From Phaeoceros laevis (Eukaryota > Anthocerotophyta > Anthocerotopsida > Notothyladales): 64,000 bases of DNA. The notes under the pieces were generated by a model. That model did no database searches. It was given only the letters and a program-made list of their open reading frames with translations, and was not told where the DNA came from. The stretch lies in assembly GCA_049999765.1 (NCBI GenBank), contig JBNGIQ010007717.1, forward strand, positions 19,244 through 83,243, read 5' to 3'. The position numbers were made by a program, and so were the translations under genes. Shown here in pieces: positions 1 to 13,327 of the stretch; position 1 is the first letter of the stretch, and every line of letters begins with the position of its first letter.

Positions 1-3000
1 CCTTCTCACTTCGACGTACAACATGAAGCAAACAGGAGTGTTGAACAAAGAAAGTACCCTGTTTGCTTCCGAACGAGTTAGTTGGAGGTGGCGGAATAGC
101 TGGCGTTTTGATGGAGGCAACAGGTCTTTGCTGGGCAGCTTGTATTCTGACCAATGCAGGCGGAGGGGGTTCGTCGAAGGAGATTAGGTCCTCCCATCCA
201 ATCTTGTCGTTGTCATCATCTCCAGCTTGATAGCCATTTGATTCTATCTCTCCCCATCCATCAGGAATGAAGTGTGTCGAAGAATCAGTGTAAGTTGACA
301 TGGACGGTTCCACAGCTGGTTTGGATACCGGAGGGTTCACTGCACACACGATGGGACACGAAGTAGACTAAGATGAGCAAGAAGTGGCCGCGGGCCGCGG
401 CAGGCACCACTCAGAGAACAGCTCTCAGAGTTCTCGTTCTACAAGTCAGAGCCATATAGAAGGTGGAAGTTGTCAACAGACAACACAACAAACCCGCCAA
501 AACATGTAAAAATGCAAATACCAGAAGTGATCGTAGGATGGGCAGCATTCGCAATGTTTGCCTGCATGACCACACCACTTGTTGTGCTGCTCTGCTCTGG
601 ACCTTTTGTCTTAGTTGCAAATGAGCTGACAGCCCAACTGCATTGAAGGAGTTTGCAGTGAGATACATGCATAACGAGAAGAGCGGGTGTATGGATACAG
701 ACTGAATACTTTTTCACTTGTGCATATGTTGAGGATGTGACAAAGCACGACAACCATGTTGAAAGTATGACAAATTCATACCCCAATAGGCCAGAGTTGG
801 CAGCAGAAGATGATGGAGCAGCTGCTGCACCTGCGCTTGTACCATCTGCGGACTCTAACTGCAATCACGAAAGCAAGAATCCTCTACATCAGTAACCATA
901 CTCTTACTGGTTTCCTTCCTGGCGTCATGCTTGAGGATAAATCCTATTCTTAGAGTACCTTTTCATGAAACTTCTTGACCTGCTGCAGAAAAGCATCAGC
1001 TGCATGGAATGCTTTTGCCCTCACATCACTGCCACAAAAGGATTAATACTTGATAACCTGCTGCTCTTAAATTGATGGCAACCATTTAACTCAACATACC
1101 CATCAGCATCCACAGTTAAGGCAACAAGATGTGGAAGAATTCGGGTAGCCACTTCTGTCGCGTCGTAAAACTCACTTGTTGCCATGAGTGCCATGATCCC
1201 TGTATACAGAACGTAACAATAACATCACCTCTTGCAAGAGTCTATATCAACAACTTCAACACTCGGCCTAGACTTTGCCACTGTTTTTAGGACAGAACAT
1301 GTACCTGCTCCTCTTGCAGGGCCAAATCCATCACGAAGAGCTCTTACGGTGAAGGCATTGATCAGAACTCTCTTTCGTGTCTACAAAGTAGAAAACCAGA
1401 AACAACACATCAGAACTCATTTGTGGTACGATCTTGATCTCCAGCTCCATAGTGTATTCACGTACCGCCTCATTGAGATACGAAGCAATGTTTCCAAGTA
1501 AAATTGTGGTGTTAGTGCGGATAGCTGGTTCTTCGTCGACCTGCAACCAAGAATCCCAATGGAAGTGGGATAAACAATCAACCATATTCACCAACTTATG
1601 AATCTGATTGAGATTGCATCACATTCACTAACCAAGAGTCGATCAGCCAACATTGTTTAACTAGAAGATGCTATTGGTAAGAATCAAACAAGACACAGCA
1701 TTTTGTGGGGAAACAGATTTTCAGTTGCCATAAAGGTCTGATCGATAGGAACAAGGAACCTGCAATTTTGACAAGTACTTCAAGAGAGAACCTGTGATAG
1801 TGCGCTGAGATAACTGCACAGGAGGTCACACAAGTCTGGAGTAAATAGCCATCACACAAGATGCATTGACGCAAAAGGTCAGTAGGCGCATGTAGAGTAC
1901 TTTTGCACAAGCCAAAGTCACAACATGAACACCATTGCTTTACTTTGGGTGCCAATGTGAGCATTGCTTTAAGAGTCAGCTCCCGCAAGAACGCAGATGT
2001 GTCTGAGAACCCAGTTGCCAGGTGTGGGAAGATCTGTCCATTAAAACATCAATCTGTCAAGTACAGACAATACTCAAGTCGGAAGCTCAGAGAGCTTACA
2101 GGGGTCGGCACTTAGAATGTCTGTATATGGCAATGAGGAGGAGGAGACAGACTGCAACGGATACGTCCCAGATACCTGCTCATCGACCACCTGGGTGGAC
2201 AAGGAGGACCCAAACTGGTCAATCTGTTGAAGCAGCCCAACTCTTATTGCACGATCATTGGAAGCAAAAAGCTTCACGACAGTTGGCAGCACCTGTATCC
2301 AATTGTTCAACAGACGGCAGTAAGTTGCAGGAACGGCATGAGAACAGTACACAGGAAGCAGAAAACGCTAAACCAGAGGGAACCTTGAGATTGAAGTTGT
2401 CCAGAGACAACCACGATCCCATCTTCAGGAGAGGAGTGAGAGCCGGTGCTGCTGCAGATCCAAACTCCAAAGCGGAGGCCAGCAGCGGGAGCAACTGTAC
2501 ACATTTACGATTACTAGCTTACAACACAGCAGGTGATGGCTTGCACAACCACAATACTGGAAAAAAAAGAGCTGTCAGGGTACCTTCTTAGTGACGATCT
2601 CCCTTGGAAGTTGGTCTACTAAAGTGGGCAGCTTACGGAAGAAGCTGTCCTTGTCCACCGTATCCTTAAGATTCAGAGTCTCCATAAACTGAATAGTCTC
2701 AACCAACTTGTTGTGGAAATATTCTGTGGTTCATAATCCAGCAGCAGAGGGAGTAAAAACAATGAGAGACAACCTGACAGATATATATCTTCACTAGCTC
2801 ATAGCACTTTCAACAGCGACAGAAAGAACTGCTCTCCTGATGATTAAGAAAACTATTTCTGTGAGGAGAGGACCATACCACTGTTCTCTATGAGCTTTGC
2901 AGAGTTTAACCTCCTTGCTGGTGCTGAGTTCAGGAGCCTTTGATAGTCTGGTAACAGAGTCTGCATTAAGGTGTGACAAACATGTCCAGCGTTTTACTAC

Positions 3001-4999
3001 ATATACACACTAAATCTGATGACCGCCAGCTTGCAACTAAGGTTGAACAAGACCGATCAGTGCTACCTAACCTTTGAAGTTGCAGACAACTAGTGCATAC
3101 ATTTCTATTTTGGGTAGGTACAAAAGGACCTTTGGTATGGACCCGGTATTTCGTAGATCCTCAGTCTTCAGCAGCTTGCTTCCAGCAAAGAGCTCGTAGA
3201 TGAAGCACCCTGGACAATAATAGAACATAAGCTACAACCTTGTACGTAGATGAGTGGGTAATCTCTGCTCCAGGTGGTGGGATCACTGCTGCACGTACTA
3301 CACAGAATACTAAACACCTGCATACTTTCAACCAAGTTTCTACTGATGGTATAAGAAGCAGGAACATTCAATGACATTTTGAATGATATGAATTTGTTTC
3401 AAGAAGGAATGTGCATAGACGCACCAAGACCCCAGGAATCAATTGCCCAAGGTGGGGACTTTCGTATAGTGGACCAATCACTCTTTCCAAGTTCTGCAGG
3501 CTTATATTGTGACGCCACAAGCCAGTCATTGGCCTGCAAGACAAAGTCGCACAGATACCTGGCCATAAGCATCAAGTGCCTCCAGATATGTGCAGTAATG
3601 AGTAGTCCTACAAATCACATGCCATCCTGAGATGGTCCACCTGACAAAAGACTCACAATCATAGGACCCTCTGCAGCTGGATTCTGTCCATCAAATTCTG
3701 ATAGAACATCAAATGCATGTAGCTTCCAGTCCAGGGTTGGTGTAACCACCACTGAAGAAAGGCACACATTGCCATGAACCTGCAATCACCGTGATCAATG
3801 CATCCCCAATCAGCCTGCACTTGAGCATGTGTGGTCCTGTGTGAGAATGTGCGCATACACAATCATCAACAAGGTTCAGAAGGAACTTGGAGTCCAAGCC
3901 CTTTCTGTGTTAAATGTTCCGCAAGTAATAAAAAACTGCTTAGGACCAGAAAGCTAACCAGCTTATTGTCATTGTTGAGAAAGCTAACAGCCTTCGCAAT
4001 TTGGTGAAGACCACAAGCATAGTATTCGTCCCTGTACATATAGCAACGATTTTCTGAGCTGCAACAGGAACCCTGCACTCATGCTAAACGTCAGTACATG
4101 AAATTTCTGAAGAACAGGGGATGATGAGAACGTCGTCCATGAGCCCGCCTGGGACTGTATGGCTGCAGATGTCATTGCACACTCATCTAAGTGAGTAATC
4201 TAGGCGAGGATTTGAGAAATTGAAAGGACCAACTTGTACCTCTGGCTTCCTTGCAGATTGAGCTCTTTCAATTTCTCATACAGAGGTGTGACAGGTTCAG
4301 TAACAAGGTAGATTGTGGGTCTAACAAGACCTCCTTCATTTATTTCCACCTCTGTTGTATGCAAGAAAGACAGAACATTTGGGTGTCGTACCTGCAGAAG
4401 AGATGGCTCAGTATGACATGCAAACGAGGTGTGAGCTCACAAGATCTCGAGGAACTTAGTCACTGTACCATTCGCAGTCGCTTGATTCCATTCCGAGCTG
4501 CAGCCAACCGACTATCTTGACTATTATTCCCTACCAGGGAAAATATTGACACAGCGGCACCGTCATCCTGTAGATAGAGTTCAAAGAAGCCACGTTATAT
4601 GCGTGTGCCTAGAAAGAGAGGATGCGTTGAGGAGCTCAGAAAAAAGCCCTCTCAACGATAAGGAAAAAGTTCGTGCGATTCACATGATTGCAGAAATCTG
4701 ATCTCGCTAAAGACTCTCAAGCCTAAGCCTTCGCCAGTCTGAAAATTAAAATTCTCAGCTGAAACGTGCTAAATTCTACATGGGCCAATCAACCTCGTGA
4801 CTGATGCAGCTGATGCAACTCCGGCTTGAATGCACGAAAATCGCTGCTGGTTGCACCTCTATCAGTCCGAGCCTACCTTGGAAGTACCCCGGTAGTGAGT
4901 CCATGCACCCCAGGCTTCAGAATAGGGCTCGCCAAGGTTGTAAGGGAGATCCTTGATCCCCCCTCCCGATCCCACAACGCCTTTCAGAAACTTGAGCAT
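1..4999 (-). CDS. SCYL1: SCYL1-like N-terminal kinase-like protein, 3' end outside window
   Basis: Multi-exon gene on the minus strand. The start at 4999 gives MLKFLKGVVGSGGGIKDLPY followed by GEPYSEAWGAWTHYRGTSK, the typical SCY1-like N-terminus; an upstream in-frame codon at 5056 does not match the family. Further exons read DDGAAVSIFSLVG (about 4540), RHPNVLSFLHTTEVEINEGG (about 4390-4330), WKLHAFDVLSEFD where an active kinase has its DFG region (about 3700), and SDWSTIRKSPPWAIDSWGLG (about 3450). HEAT-repeat exons follow, with IRTNTTILLGNIASYLNEA near 1530 and a segment near 1190-960 reading ALMATSEFYDATEVATRILP. The tail is acidic with GWGEIE and GWEDL motifs (about 270-180), as in SCYL1 C-termini. 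The family is a catalytically degenerate kinase of the Golgi/COPI cycle, and the plant member is linked to cytoplasmic tRNA export. The last exon or exons lie to the left of base 1. Intron borders were not all fixed. Confidence 0.9.
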
Positions 5000-5739
5000 T
5001 GCGCTGCTCCCTTGGCGAATCGTCAAGTCATGTTCTTCGTGTCCCACTACGCGCACTAAATGCTCCCTGTATTCCTTCCTACTTCACGGCCAGCTCCTAC
5101 CTGCGCCCATCTACACCAACGAGGCAGGTAGGCAGACATATCCTCAGGAGATGATGATCAGATCCAATTGCAGCACCTGGTCCTCCATGCCACGAGAGCC
5201 TCCGGGTGCGCAACCACAGCATTCTGTATCCGGACACTACAGACAGTAATCTGCATATCAAAAGAGAGCTCTCCGCACGAGAAGTGATGGCACCGGATCC
5301 CGATCGCGCGTAGAGCAGGCTAGACGATGTCCGGTCGACAGATGACTCAAATTCGCAATTTGGCCTAACCACAAAATTTGGTTGCTTAGAACCCCCTTCA
5401 CACTGTAGTCTATTTTGCTAATTTGGTTTTAGATTTCATTAGACCTGATTCCTGTAGGGGTCAACTACACGTGAAGTTGGCCCGGCTTCAGATGCATACA
5501 AAGAATTCACGCCTGAGTGAATGGGCCGGTTGCAGCAGCTACGAAGTGCTCAGATCGCCCGTGTTTTCTCGTGCAGAGTTGGTTGCTGGTACCGGATTGC
5601 AACACTGAGTGTAAGCTCTACATCTGCCAATGGTAAGGCATTTCTTGTACCAGCCATTTGATGTTGTAAGAATTGTCTTGCGTTGCAGGTTCAACGATAG
5701 TCCAGCTTTATATTTTGCCCAAACGCAGGCTCTACACAA
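5000..5739. other. Divergent intergenic region SCYL1 / CMO-like
   Basis: About 740 bp between two divergent starts. It probably holds both promoters and 5' leaders. I saw no coding match, tRNA or clear repeat in it. Confidence 0.5.
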
Positions 5740-7793
5740 ATGGACCGTGGGGAGGGTAGCGTTGACGACATTCGTAGGACGGTTCCGCCGAGGAAGAATC
5801 ATGAGGACGAGGCTATTCTTGCCGAGATTATGAGGTTTGACAGAAAGGTGCCGGTAGAGCAGGCAGTAACGCCTCCCAGCTCGTGGTACACCAGCAAGCT
5901 GTTCGCCGCTGTTGAGATGAATCGTGTATTTGGCCGGGGGTGGCAAGCTGTGGGTAACCCCTGCATGCTGACCTGATGGTGATGGCTTCAACTGGTTACC
6001 AATTTGCGGAAGTTGTCACTCATCCAGTTGCATTTGCCGTGAACCAGGTCATGTTGAACAATTGAAGGGACCTGGTGCTTTTTTCACTGGCAGGTTAGGG
6101 GGAATATCTCCTTACCTGGCAACCTGCTATCTACTATGACTTCTGGTTGATTGAGAATTGAGGTGAACGAATTTCGGCAATATCCTGCAGTTTGGGGAAA
6201 GTCAAGTACGTCGTCTGCAGAGATCATGAAGGCTGCTTGCAGGCCTTTCACAATGTCTGCCGCCATCACGCTGCTGCTGTTGCCGAAGGCTCGGGCTGCA
6301 CCTCTTCATTTGTCTGCCCTTATCATGTATGTCAACGAGCTGCCATTTCAATCTCCTCCCAGCTGCTGTATGGTTGGAAACCAACAATTTCGAGAAATGT
6401 GTAAGCAGCAGTCGAGAGTTGTGATAGTACTACTGATCAGGTGAGGACGGAAACAGGGCTGGACATACGGGCTGGACGGAAGACTTCAAAAAGCTACCCG
6501 TCTAGGTGGCATGCAAAATTTCTCTGCACGTGTATGTATTCTCTTGACCGTCCTGAAGGCAGGTTTCCTTTTGGCGGTACATGCCACTAAGGGGCAGTTT
6601 GTGCCTACAGGAGTATGGATTGCATCCCTTAAAGGTTGCTACATGGGGTCCATTTGTGCTCATCAGCTTGCAGAGGCCAAGAGAGAAGTCAAACTTAGAA
6701 ACGGATTTCATATCAGTAGCAGAATCAGAGTGGCTCGATACTGCTGCTCAGAGGCTCTCGGCAGCAGGAATAGACACGTCGCTCTCTCATGTTGCAAGGC
6801 GGAACTACCTTATCAACTGCAATTGGAAGGTACTTCTTCAGTGTTAACTTGGCAACTGACGGATCATACCACCTCCTGAATCTCAAATCTGTTCTGGATG
6901 ATTGGCTTCAGGTATATTGTGACAACTACTTGGATGGTGGGTACCATGTTCCCTACGCTCACAAAGGACTCGCTGCTGGTTTGAACTTTGATTCATATAA
7001 AACCGAGGTTTGTATATTTACATCCAATGATGTGTTTTTTTTTTGCGACTTACATCCAATGATTCCTGTGATGATGGTCCTCTTGGGTCCCCACCTCTCT
7101 CTTAAGACTTGCTTTTTATATGAAGATATGTGCGAGAGTCAGCATACAGAGCTGTCAAGTTGCAGATGGTGGTGAGAGACTGGGAAGCAGGACTACCTAC
7201 GCTTTTGTTCACCCCAACTTCATGATCAACAGGTCTGCGCGCTTGTCGTTCCTAAGTATTGCTGACTAACAGGAGGACCTCGTATAACTCTCAGCTTGCC
7301 TGCCTGTTGGTCTTCGGCAGGTACGGTCCTTGGATGGACACAAATCTGGTCTTACCTCTGGCAGCAGACAAGTGTCGTGTTGTGTTCGATTACTTCCTCG
7401 ATCAGTCGATGCTGGTACATCAAGATTCCAACCTTGTGTCTGTTAATTATTTGCACTCTTGGCTCACTTCAAGAAAAGTTACCGAAGCGTGATTCTTGAT
7501 CCAGCACGATACGAAATTCATCGAAAGCAGCCTCAGATCAAGCGAGGTCGTCCAGGTGACAATTTCATCCGTCGTTCGTTTCACCAATTAACACTAAAGG
7601 CTTAGTAGTAACGATTGGCACCTCGTCTGTATTGCAGGAGGAGGATATAAAGTTGTGCGAGGAGGTGCAGAGTGGTCTTGATTCTCCCGTATATGATGTT
7701 GGGCGCTATGCCCCTAGGGTTGAGCACGCAATGCACCATTTTCATTGCCTCCTGCATAGGGACCTCTGTTCACAGAGTTGCAGTGATGACTAG
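5740..7793 (+). CDS. Choline monooxygenase-like Rieske [2Fe-2S] oxygenase
   Basis: A Rieske-type non-haem iron oxygenase related to plant choline monooxygenase, which makes betaine aldehyde from choline in the chloroplast with ferredoxin. The ATG at 5740 starts an exon with VEQAVTPPSSWYTSKLF and NRVFGRGWQ, both family hallmarks. Next come a short exon (about 6049-6092, HVEQLKGPGAFFTG) and the Rieske exon, with CRHH and CPYH as cluster ligands (about 6185-6327). GWTYGLDGRLQKATRLGG follows after an intron. The iron-site segment reads DNYLDGGYHVPYAHKGLAAG (about 6920-6980), supplying the two conserved histidines. Later exons contain YGPWMDTNLVLPL and a tail ending CSQSCSDD before the TAG at 7793. 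I see no obvious long transit peptide before the conserved region, so plastid targeting is uncertain. Substrate is inferred from the family; CMO-like proteins outside betaine accumulators often have no proven role. Confidence 0.88.
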
Positions 7794-8000
7794 ACATGAG
7801 TTTCTCTTCATTTGAGGTCACACAGTATGTACATCCCTACAACACGATAGCCGCGTTCACATGATATCACAAGTCACATCTTGACTCATCGTCGTGCCAC
7901 AACCTATATAGAATACACTTGTATCAAAAGAGCCAAGGGCTTTGTGGATCAACCACACCCCACTCTCCATGTTCACCCCCAAGATGACTCCCTGTTCCAT

Positions 8001-9786
8001 TTACCCAAGGCCAGAACCTGCCTCAGTTGGTCCATAATTCATAGGGCGTTCAATTGCTCTGATACCTGCTCTCTTATCCCACTCCTCGGCCTTCAAAGTT
8101 TCTGACATAGCCTCTTGACCACGCCATAAGATCTGAACGAGCCACACAGGACATAAGATAATCTGGAGAGTTGCATTTCCATTGTACTGCGTCTATGATG
8201 GGTTGACATAACCTGATGACATTTACCTTGTCAGCAACACCAAACTCCACAGCTTTCCGAGGATTCATATAGAACGGCCGCTCCATGACTTTGTTCACTT
8301 TCTCAAAGGACTGCAGCCATAAGGCAGTTGGGTGCCACAAATAGTGAGTAAAGGTAGAAGGCAAAGCCGTTCAGTAAAAAGCCACAAAGACTGCTGAGGC
8401 TCTTACATTGCCACTGTGCTTTGCCAGAAGCTCTACCAAAGTATCTCTGTTGTTGATGACCTGAAACGCATTCGAAAGCCAGTCACAAATTACAAATGAT
8501 TCCGAGATGTGGACACTCTCGCTTCTGCGATTACCAGGTTAAAACAAATAGAGTACCTCCTTCGCCCGAATATGAACATCGATTGCCGACATTTGCCCAG
8601 TGGATGGTAGCCGTGGTTGTTGAATCATAGCTGAAAGAACACCAGGAGTCGGGTAATGTTGCTCCATGTGTTCTAAAAACCAGATGTTTCTGTAAATCCA
8701 GAATACAAACCTGTTGCATGGGGCAGCATGAAACGTCTGCCCTTTTGACCAGCGGCCAGAAGGAGGCAAGCTTGTCCGATGGCGGCACCAACAGCAACTG
8801 TCTGGATCTGCCAACATAAACATCGTTGCATGTGAAACACGTAATCTCTGAATAGAGGTCATAGCAGCAGTCTTAACACCAAACACATTGGCGACTTGCT
8901 CACCTCATTTTTCACATTCATCATTGTATCGTAAATGGCAAATCCCTCGGTCTCCATTCCAACCTAAAATTTCAGCTCGAAGTAAGATAGAATTCTACTC
9001 TATAACAACGCAGATAATTGAACAACCCTGTAGAGGTCTTATCCTTCAAAAATCTGATAGCTCAGGCAGAAACCTACCGTCTCACCATCAGCTCTGGAAG
9101 TTCCAGTCGAGTTGATGTAAACGTAAGTTGGCTGCCGCGGGTCTAACCATTGGAGGTATAGTAGCTCCGCTATCACCAATTCTGTCACTGCCGGAACCAG
9201 CTGTTGAGAGCACAAGAACAACAATAAGTGTTAAGAGACGCCTGACAAACATTTTTCCTTATCTAGGGCAATCACTACACAGAAACAGCGGAGGTTACCG
9301 GCATGCCAATGTAAACGATGCGACTATTGAGGAGAAGAGAAGGCAAATCTGGAGGAGGACGTCGAGGCTTGTGCTCATTATAGGAGGTCGAACGTTCAAC
9401 CTACAACAACCCACAAGCGGGGATTAGCAAGAAAGGATTTACTCAAATCAAGCTACTGTGCAAGTAGCACCACAAACCTGGGCAGGAGCTGCCATCAACT
9501 TGGTGTCAGCAGCCACCAAATCCAGCAGCGGGGGTCCGCCATCATATGAGCTCCTGGACTGAGCCAGCTGGTCCTTGCCCATCTCTGTGGAGGCTACGGC
9601 AGCGAGGCGCGCAAGGAAGGGATCATTGGAAGGTGCGGGCAAAGGTGGCAAGGCCATGCACACCCGGGAGCGCGACATCCGGGGTAAAGGGGTGCTCTTT
9701 GGAAGCCATGAAGACAAGCGCGGGTGCTGCTGTACAGCCGGAGGTCGCCCGCACAACATGCACTCGGCAGTCATCATATTCACCAT
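8001..9786 (-). CDS. CLPR3: ClpR3, non-catalytic subunit of plastid Clp protease
   Basis: Nucleus-encoded ClpP-like subunit of the chloroplast Clp protease core. The start at 9786 is the first ATG after an in-frame stop, and the protein opens with a putative transit peptide (MVNMMTAECMLCGRPP) followed by PPLPAPSNDPFLARLAAVAS. The segments YDGGPPLLDL, VTELVIAELLYLQWLDP, YVYINSTGTSRADGETVG, VHIRAKEV and NKVMERPFYMNPRKAVEFGV follow Arabidopsis CLPR3 closely, more so than CLPR1 or CLPR4. The catalytic serine region reads GAAIGQACLLLA and the histidine region MIQQPRLP, so neither the ClpP serine nor histidine is present: this is an R subunit. The last exon carries ILWRGQEAMSETL and ends SGLG at the stop at 8001-8003. 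It is convergent with the CMO-like gene, with about 200 bp between the stops. Confidence 0.92.
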
Positions 9787-10318
9787 GGCAAGGTCTGCTG
9801 CTGATACCAAAGACTCAATTCAGCTTGGCCTGTCGTCAAATCTGAAATCCCTGCACCAGCGAGCTGCATTCACAAGGGATCTGTTACTGGATGAACATGC
9901 ATTGCTGGATGCTGTTGCTCCATGAGGGCGGTTCAACTTTTCTAGTAGTCCAGTGTATGCTTGCATTTTATGTAGTTACACAAAGGGTAGGGCTACATCG
10001 TAATCGTAGTTACATAAAGCAACTCTCTCTCTCTCTCTCTCTCCATCGTTTTCCCGAACTACGATTCCGGCCAATCAGAGCGCTTGCGAGTTAACTTTTC
10101 CTATCAGCGCTCTCGTACGCAAAGGCACACTAGTTTACAACGGTTCGGGGTCTTTTCCCGGAACCGAAACCGCGCTCATGCGAATTCGCTCTGAGCCCTT
10201 CACAACAAATTCACTTCGGTCCTCGAGGTTTAATTGTGTGCAGCCTTTCCTTCTCCGAAATTGCTGCGCAAGCCACCGTACACTGTACAATAGCTCAACA
10301 ATACGTAGCTTCAAATGG
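9787..10318. other. Intergenic region upstream of CLPR3
   Basis: Gene-free 530 bp between CLPR3 (start 9786) and the AIP1 stop at 10319, both on the minus strand. It contains a CT microsatellite and otherwise nothing I recognise. It should hold the CLPR3 promoter and the AIP1 3' end. Confidence 0.4.
10023..10044. repeat. (CT)n dinucleotide microsatellite
   Basis: About eleven CT units in a row. It reads as (GA)n on the strand of CLPR3, some 240 bp upstream of its ATG. GA-rich tracts are common in plant core promoters and 5' leaders, so it may be part of the CLPR3 promoter. Confidence 0.85.
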
Positions 10319-12746
10319 TTACGGAGTTACGTCTCTCGGATGCACTTCTGACGGTGCTGGTAGGCTCCAGACACGCACACAGGAATCACCGCCTCCACTA
10401 AGAACAGTCCGAGGATCTTCGAAAGCTAATCCCGCGACTCCACCTAAATGGGCGCTTTTGATGGATATCCGTGCCGACGCAGGCTTGTTCACCTCATAGA
10501 CGAACACGTTGGTGTCAACCGACCCCGTGGCTACTCTGTTGCTATCCGGAGCCCAGGCAATCGCAGTGACCCGTGCTGTATGATAGAGCATGTTCTTCAA
10601 TTTAACCTGCAAGGGATTACATGTTTTCTGTCAGCCTCACCGCAGTCTCAACAGAGCTGCGCGAGTAAGGAACATGTACAGCTGCACGTACCTTCTTCAA
10701 CTCATGATCCCACACGACTGCCTCCCGATTTTGATCACCGGAAGCTACAAATACTCCGTTGGGAGAGAAGCGGACTGCAGTGATTGCCCCACGATGTTTC
10801 TCAAGTATGGCGTACTGCTGCATGGAGTTGCCCTGAACGTGGTAAAGATAAATTTTCCCATCTTGTCCACCAACCGCAGCTTCTGAACCGTCAGGGGACA
10901 AAGAACCACAAGTAGCGCCAAATCCCACACCGATCCTCGATGCAACTGTTGCCCCTCTCAAGAGGATAAGTTCATGCTCGACAGTAACAAGAACGGTGTG
11001 TCCTTCACGTGAAGCCACCTGAATATCTTTGGGTTGTGCACCTATGTCCAAGGAGTCTTCTTCTGAATATTCATGCCCGTCTAATGCAAATCTCCTCAGC
11101 TGCCATGAACATCAGTTGTTGTCAATTAGAAAATTTAGCAGAGCAGTTCTCTAAATTACGGCGGTCAAAGGATGTGCTTACATGATTGTCATATCCACCA
11201 ATCCAGAGACCACGGCCAGCCACAACAATCAGAGTTGCAGGGTGAACTTCGAGTTTCCAGGAAAGGCGACCAACAAACCCTTTTCCAAGCTTCCATCGCA
11301 CTATAATGCCATCATAGCTGCTTGTGAGGTACTCACCATTACCAGATGGAACCAAGGCTGTTATGCTTTTTATATGCCCAGAGAGAATGTTCCCGGGTAT
11401 GTAGTGGCCGTCAGCAGGTAAGAAGGTGATAATCCCAGCCAGGGAGATTGATAAAAGAGTACTGCCCAGCCACAGGCACCCAACCTGCATGCCCTTCGCA
11501 TCATCCTCAAAAGTGAAAGAAGATAGCAAAGTGCATGATCCGCCCGGAGAGATGTTCCATATTTTTGCTGTCCTGTCGCCGGACACTGTGAGCACCTGTT
11601 GCAGAAGCTCAACCAAATGTGTGAGCCAGATCAGGTATGCGGCAAAGCTAGGCCTCAAAAAAATGAACAGGGATGCACAAACACCTTATCACTGTCTGGA
11701 CTCCAACTGACAGCGTAAATGCTGGCTGTGTGTCCTTGTGCTCCCGAGAGCTCCCCCATCTTATCTCCTGTTTGCCCATTGTAGATGATACCCCTTTTAT
11801 CTGAGCTCACTGAAATGCATTTGGTCCCATCAGGAGAGAATCTGACACAGTTGACAAAGTTGGAGTGTTCTCTGCTCACGGACACCAAAAACTCATCATG
11901 GGCAGGATTCAAGAAAACAAAGAAGCATGTAGAAAGCTGAGCTAGATAAGGGCAAAGCACAAGATAGGCAGGTGCTCAGGTAGCCCACCATACCCAGAAG
12001 GCAACGTGCCTGTGAGATTTCTTGAAGCGGAAGGGTGGACCGTCATAGAAGTTCACCAAAAAATCCTCTCCACAAGTCACTATGCGAAACGGTCGGGTTG
12101 GCTTGAAGCTGCAGCTGAGGACCCGCTTGGAGTGGCCATCAAACTCACCAACAGGAGCTCCAGAGTCCCACCTGCAGCATGTAACGTACAAATTTTTGGG
12201 CAGACACGATGAGTGGTTAGGTTGCCGCTCTTCGCCACGGTTGCATTTAGCTTACTGGTGCAGTCGTTCCTTACATGAAAGCCTTGACATAGGAACCTTT
12301 TCCTTCTCCGCAGACCACAATGCGCTCACCATCGAATGACCAATCAAGATCGTCAATTCTGCCAGATAAAGGTCGTATCTCAAGTTTGAGAACATGACCA
12401 GGTCCCTTTGCCCAGATACGAACGTTCCCTGCCAGAGAGGAAGGACAACGGTGAGCCCAGCCACCAAGATCCGGATCATTGCAGAAACAGTACAATCAAA
12501 GGGAAGCGTACCTGAAACATCTCCAGAAGCTATCCACTCGCCATTGGGTGAGAAACGCGCGACGGTAACAGGGTAGGAATGTTCTCCATAGATGTCCAGC
12601 TGGAGCGGATCCGAGAGGCTTCGGATGACAACGGATCGACCATTACAGTAGACGATGGAGTCCGATGCGGCATGACCAGCAACCAAAATGCCCTGGCCCC
12701 GTTCCGTGCTGGGCGCACTCACGTACGTCTCTGCCAGTTTGGCCAT
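10319..12746 (-). CDS. AIP1: Actin-interacting protein 1 (WD40 repeats)
   Basis: WD40 double-propeller protein that works with ADF/cofilin to disassemble actin filaments in the cytoplasm. It starts at 12746 with [20 protein letters not shown], and continues with [79 protein letters not shown] and [20 protein letters not shown], all diagnostic of plant AIP1. The second half has the repeats [49 protein letters not shown] and [19 protein letters not shown]. The C-terminus reads [14 protein letters not shown] and ends at the TAA at 10319-10321. Length is normal for the roughly 610-residue family. Introns are short. It is divergent from NSF. Confidence 0.95.
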
Positions 12747-12978
12747 GTTCGGCAGGCCTTCGGACGCAGGGTACCGAAAACCAGAAAGGAGTGAACCACG
12801 AACCGCGAAACCCTTCAGAGTTATATTACTTCAGTGTTCATTGACTTCGGTTTGGATTGACTGACTAGTCACTACTACTGTAGAATTGGCGTTTACAACT
12901 CTAGTAGAACGCTGCCAGTCACGGCCTTGCGGCCGCCAATCCGCCGGACGCGCTGAGCCCGTTGCCTGGTAGTTGGGC

Positions 12979-12986
12979 CTTTTATA
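12979..12986 (-). promoter_or_regulatory. Possible TATA box for AIP1
   Basis: On the minus strand the bases read TATAAAAG, about 235 bp upstream of the AIP1 ATG. A leader of about 200 bp would be ordinary. This is motif and position only. Confidence 0.3.
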
Positions 12987-13327
12987 AATGCGAGAAGGCC
13001 TTTTCCCGTCCGTGACATGGGAAGTCCAGGTTTCGTCCCTAAAGTTTACGGAGCGGCACATGGAAAGCGGCCCTAATAAAGTGAATGACATTTGGCAGTG
13101 GCACCTTCAACTTGATGAACTACGGGTATTAGAGGCTGCTGTTTCCGGCAGGTGTGGTGGCGTCCTGATGAAGCAAATTCTGCATCTGGAGTCTGGACTC
13201 CTAGTCGCAGCTTGTCCTTCACTCCAGCGAGCTCAATTTATACCCGGCGTGCCTGCGGTATCGGAAAAACCTACTGCTCGGTCTTCGGAATATTTGTAGC
13301 GGGAAAATTAAGGCGTCTGAGGTTCTT

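Noticed and set aside
2022-2591. 189-codon plus-strand open frame
   Set aside because: Lies across exons and introns of the SCYL1-like gene on the opposite strand.
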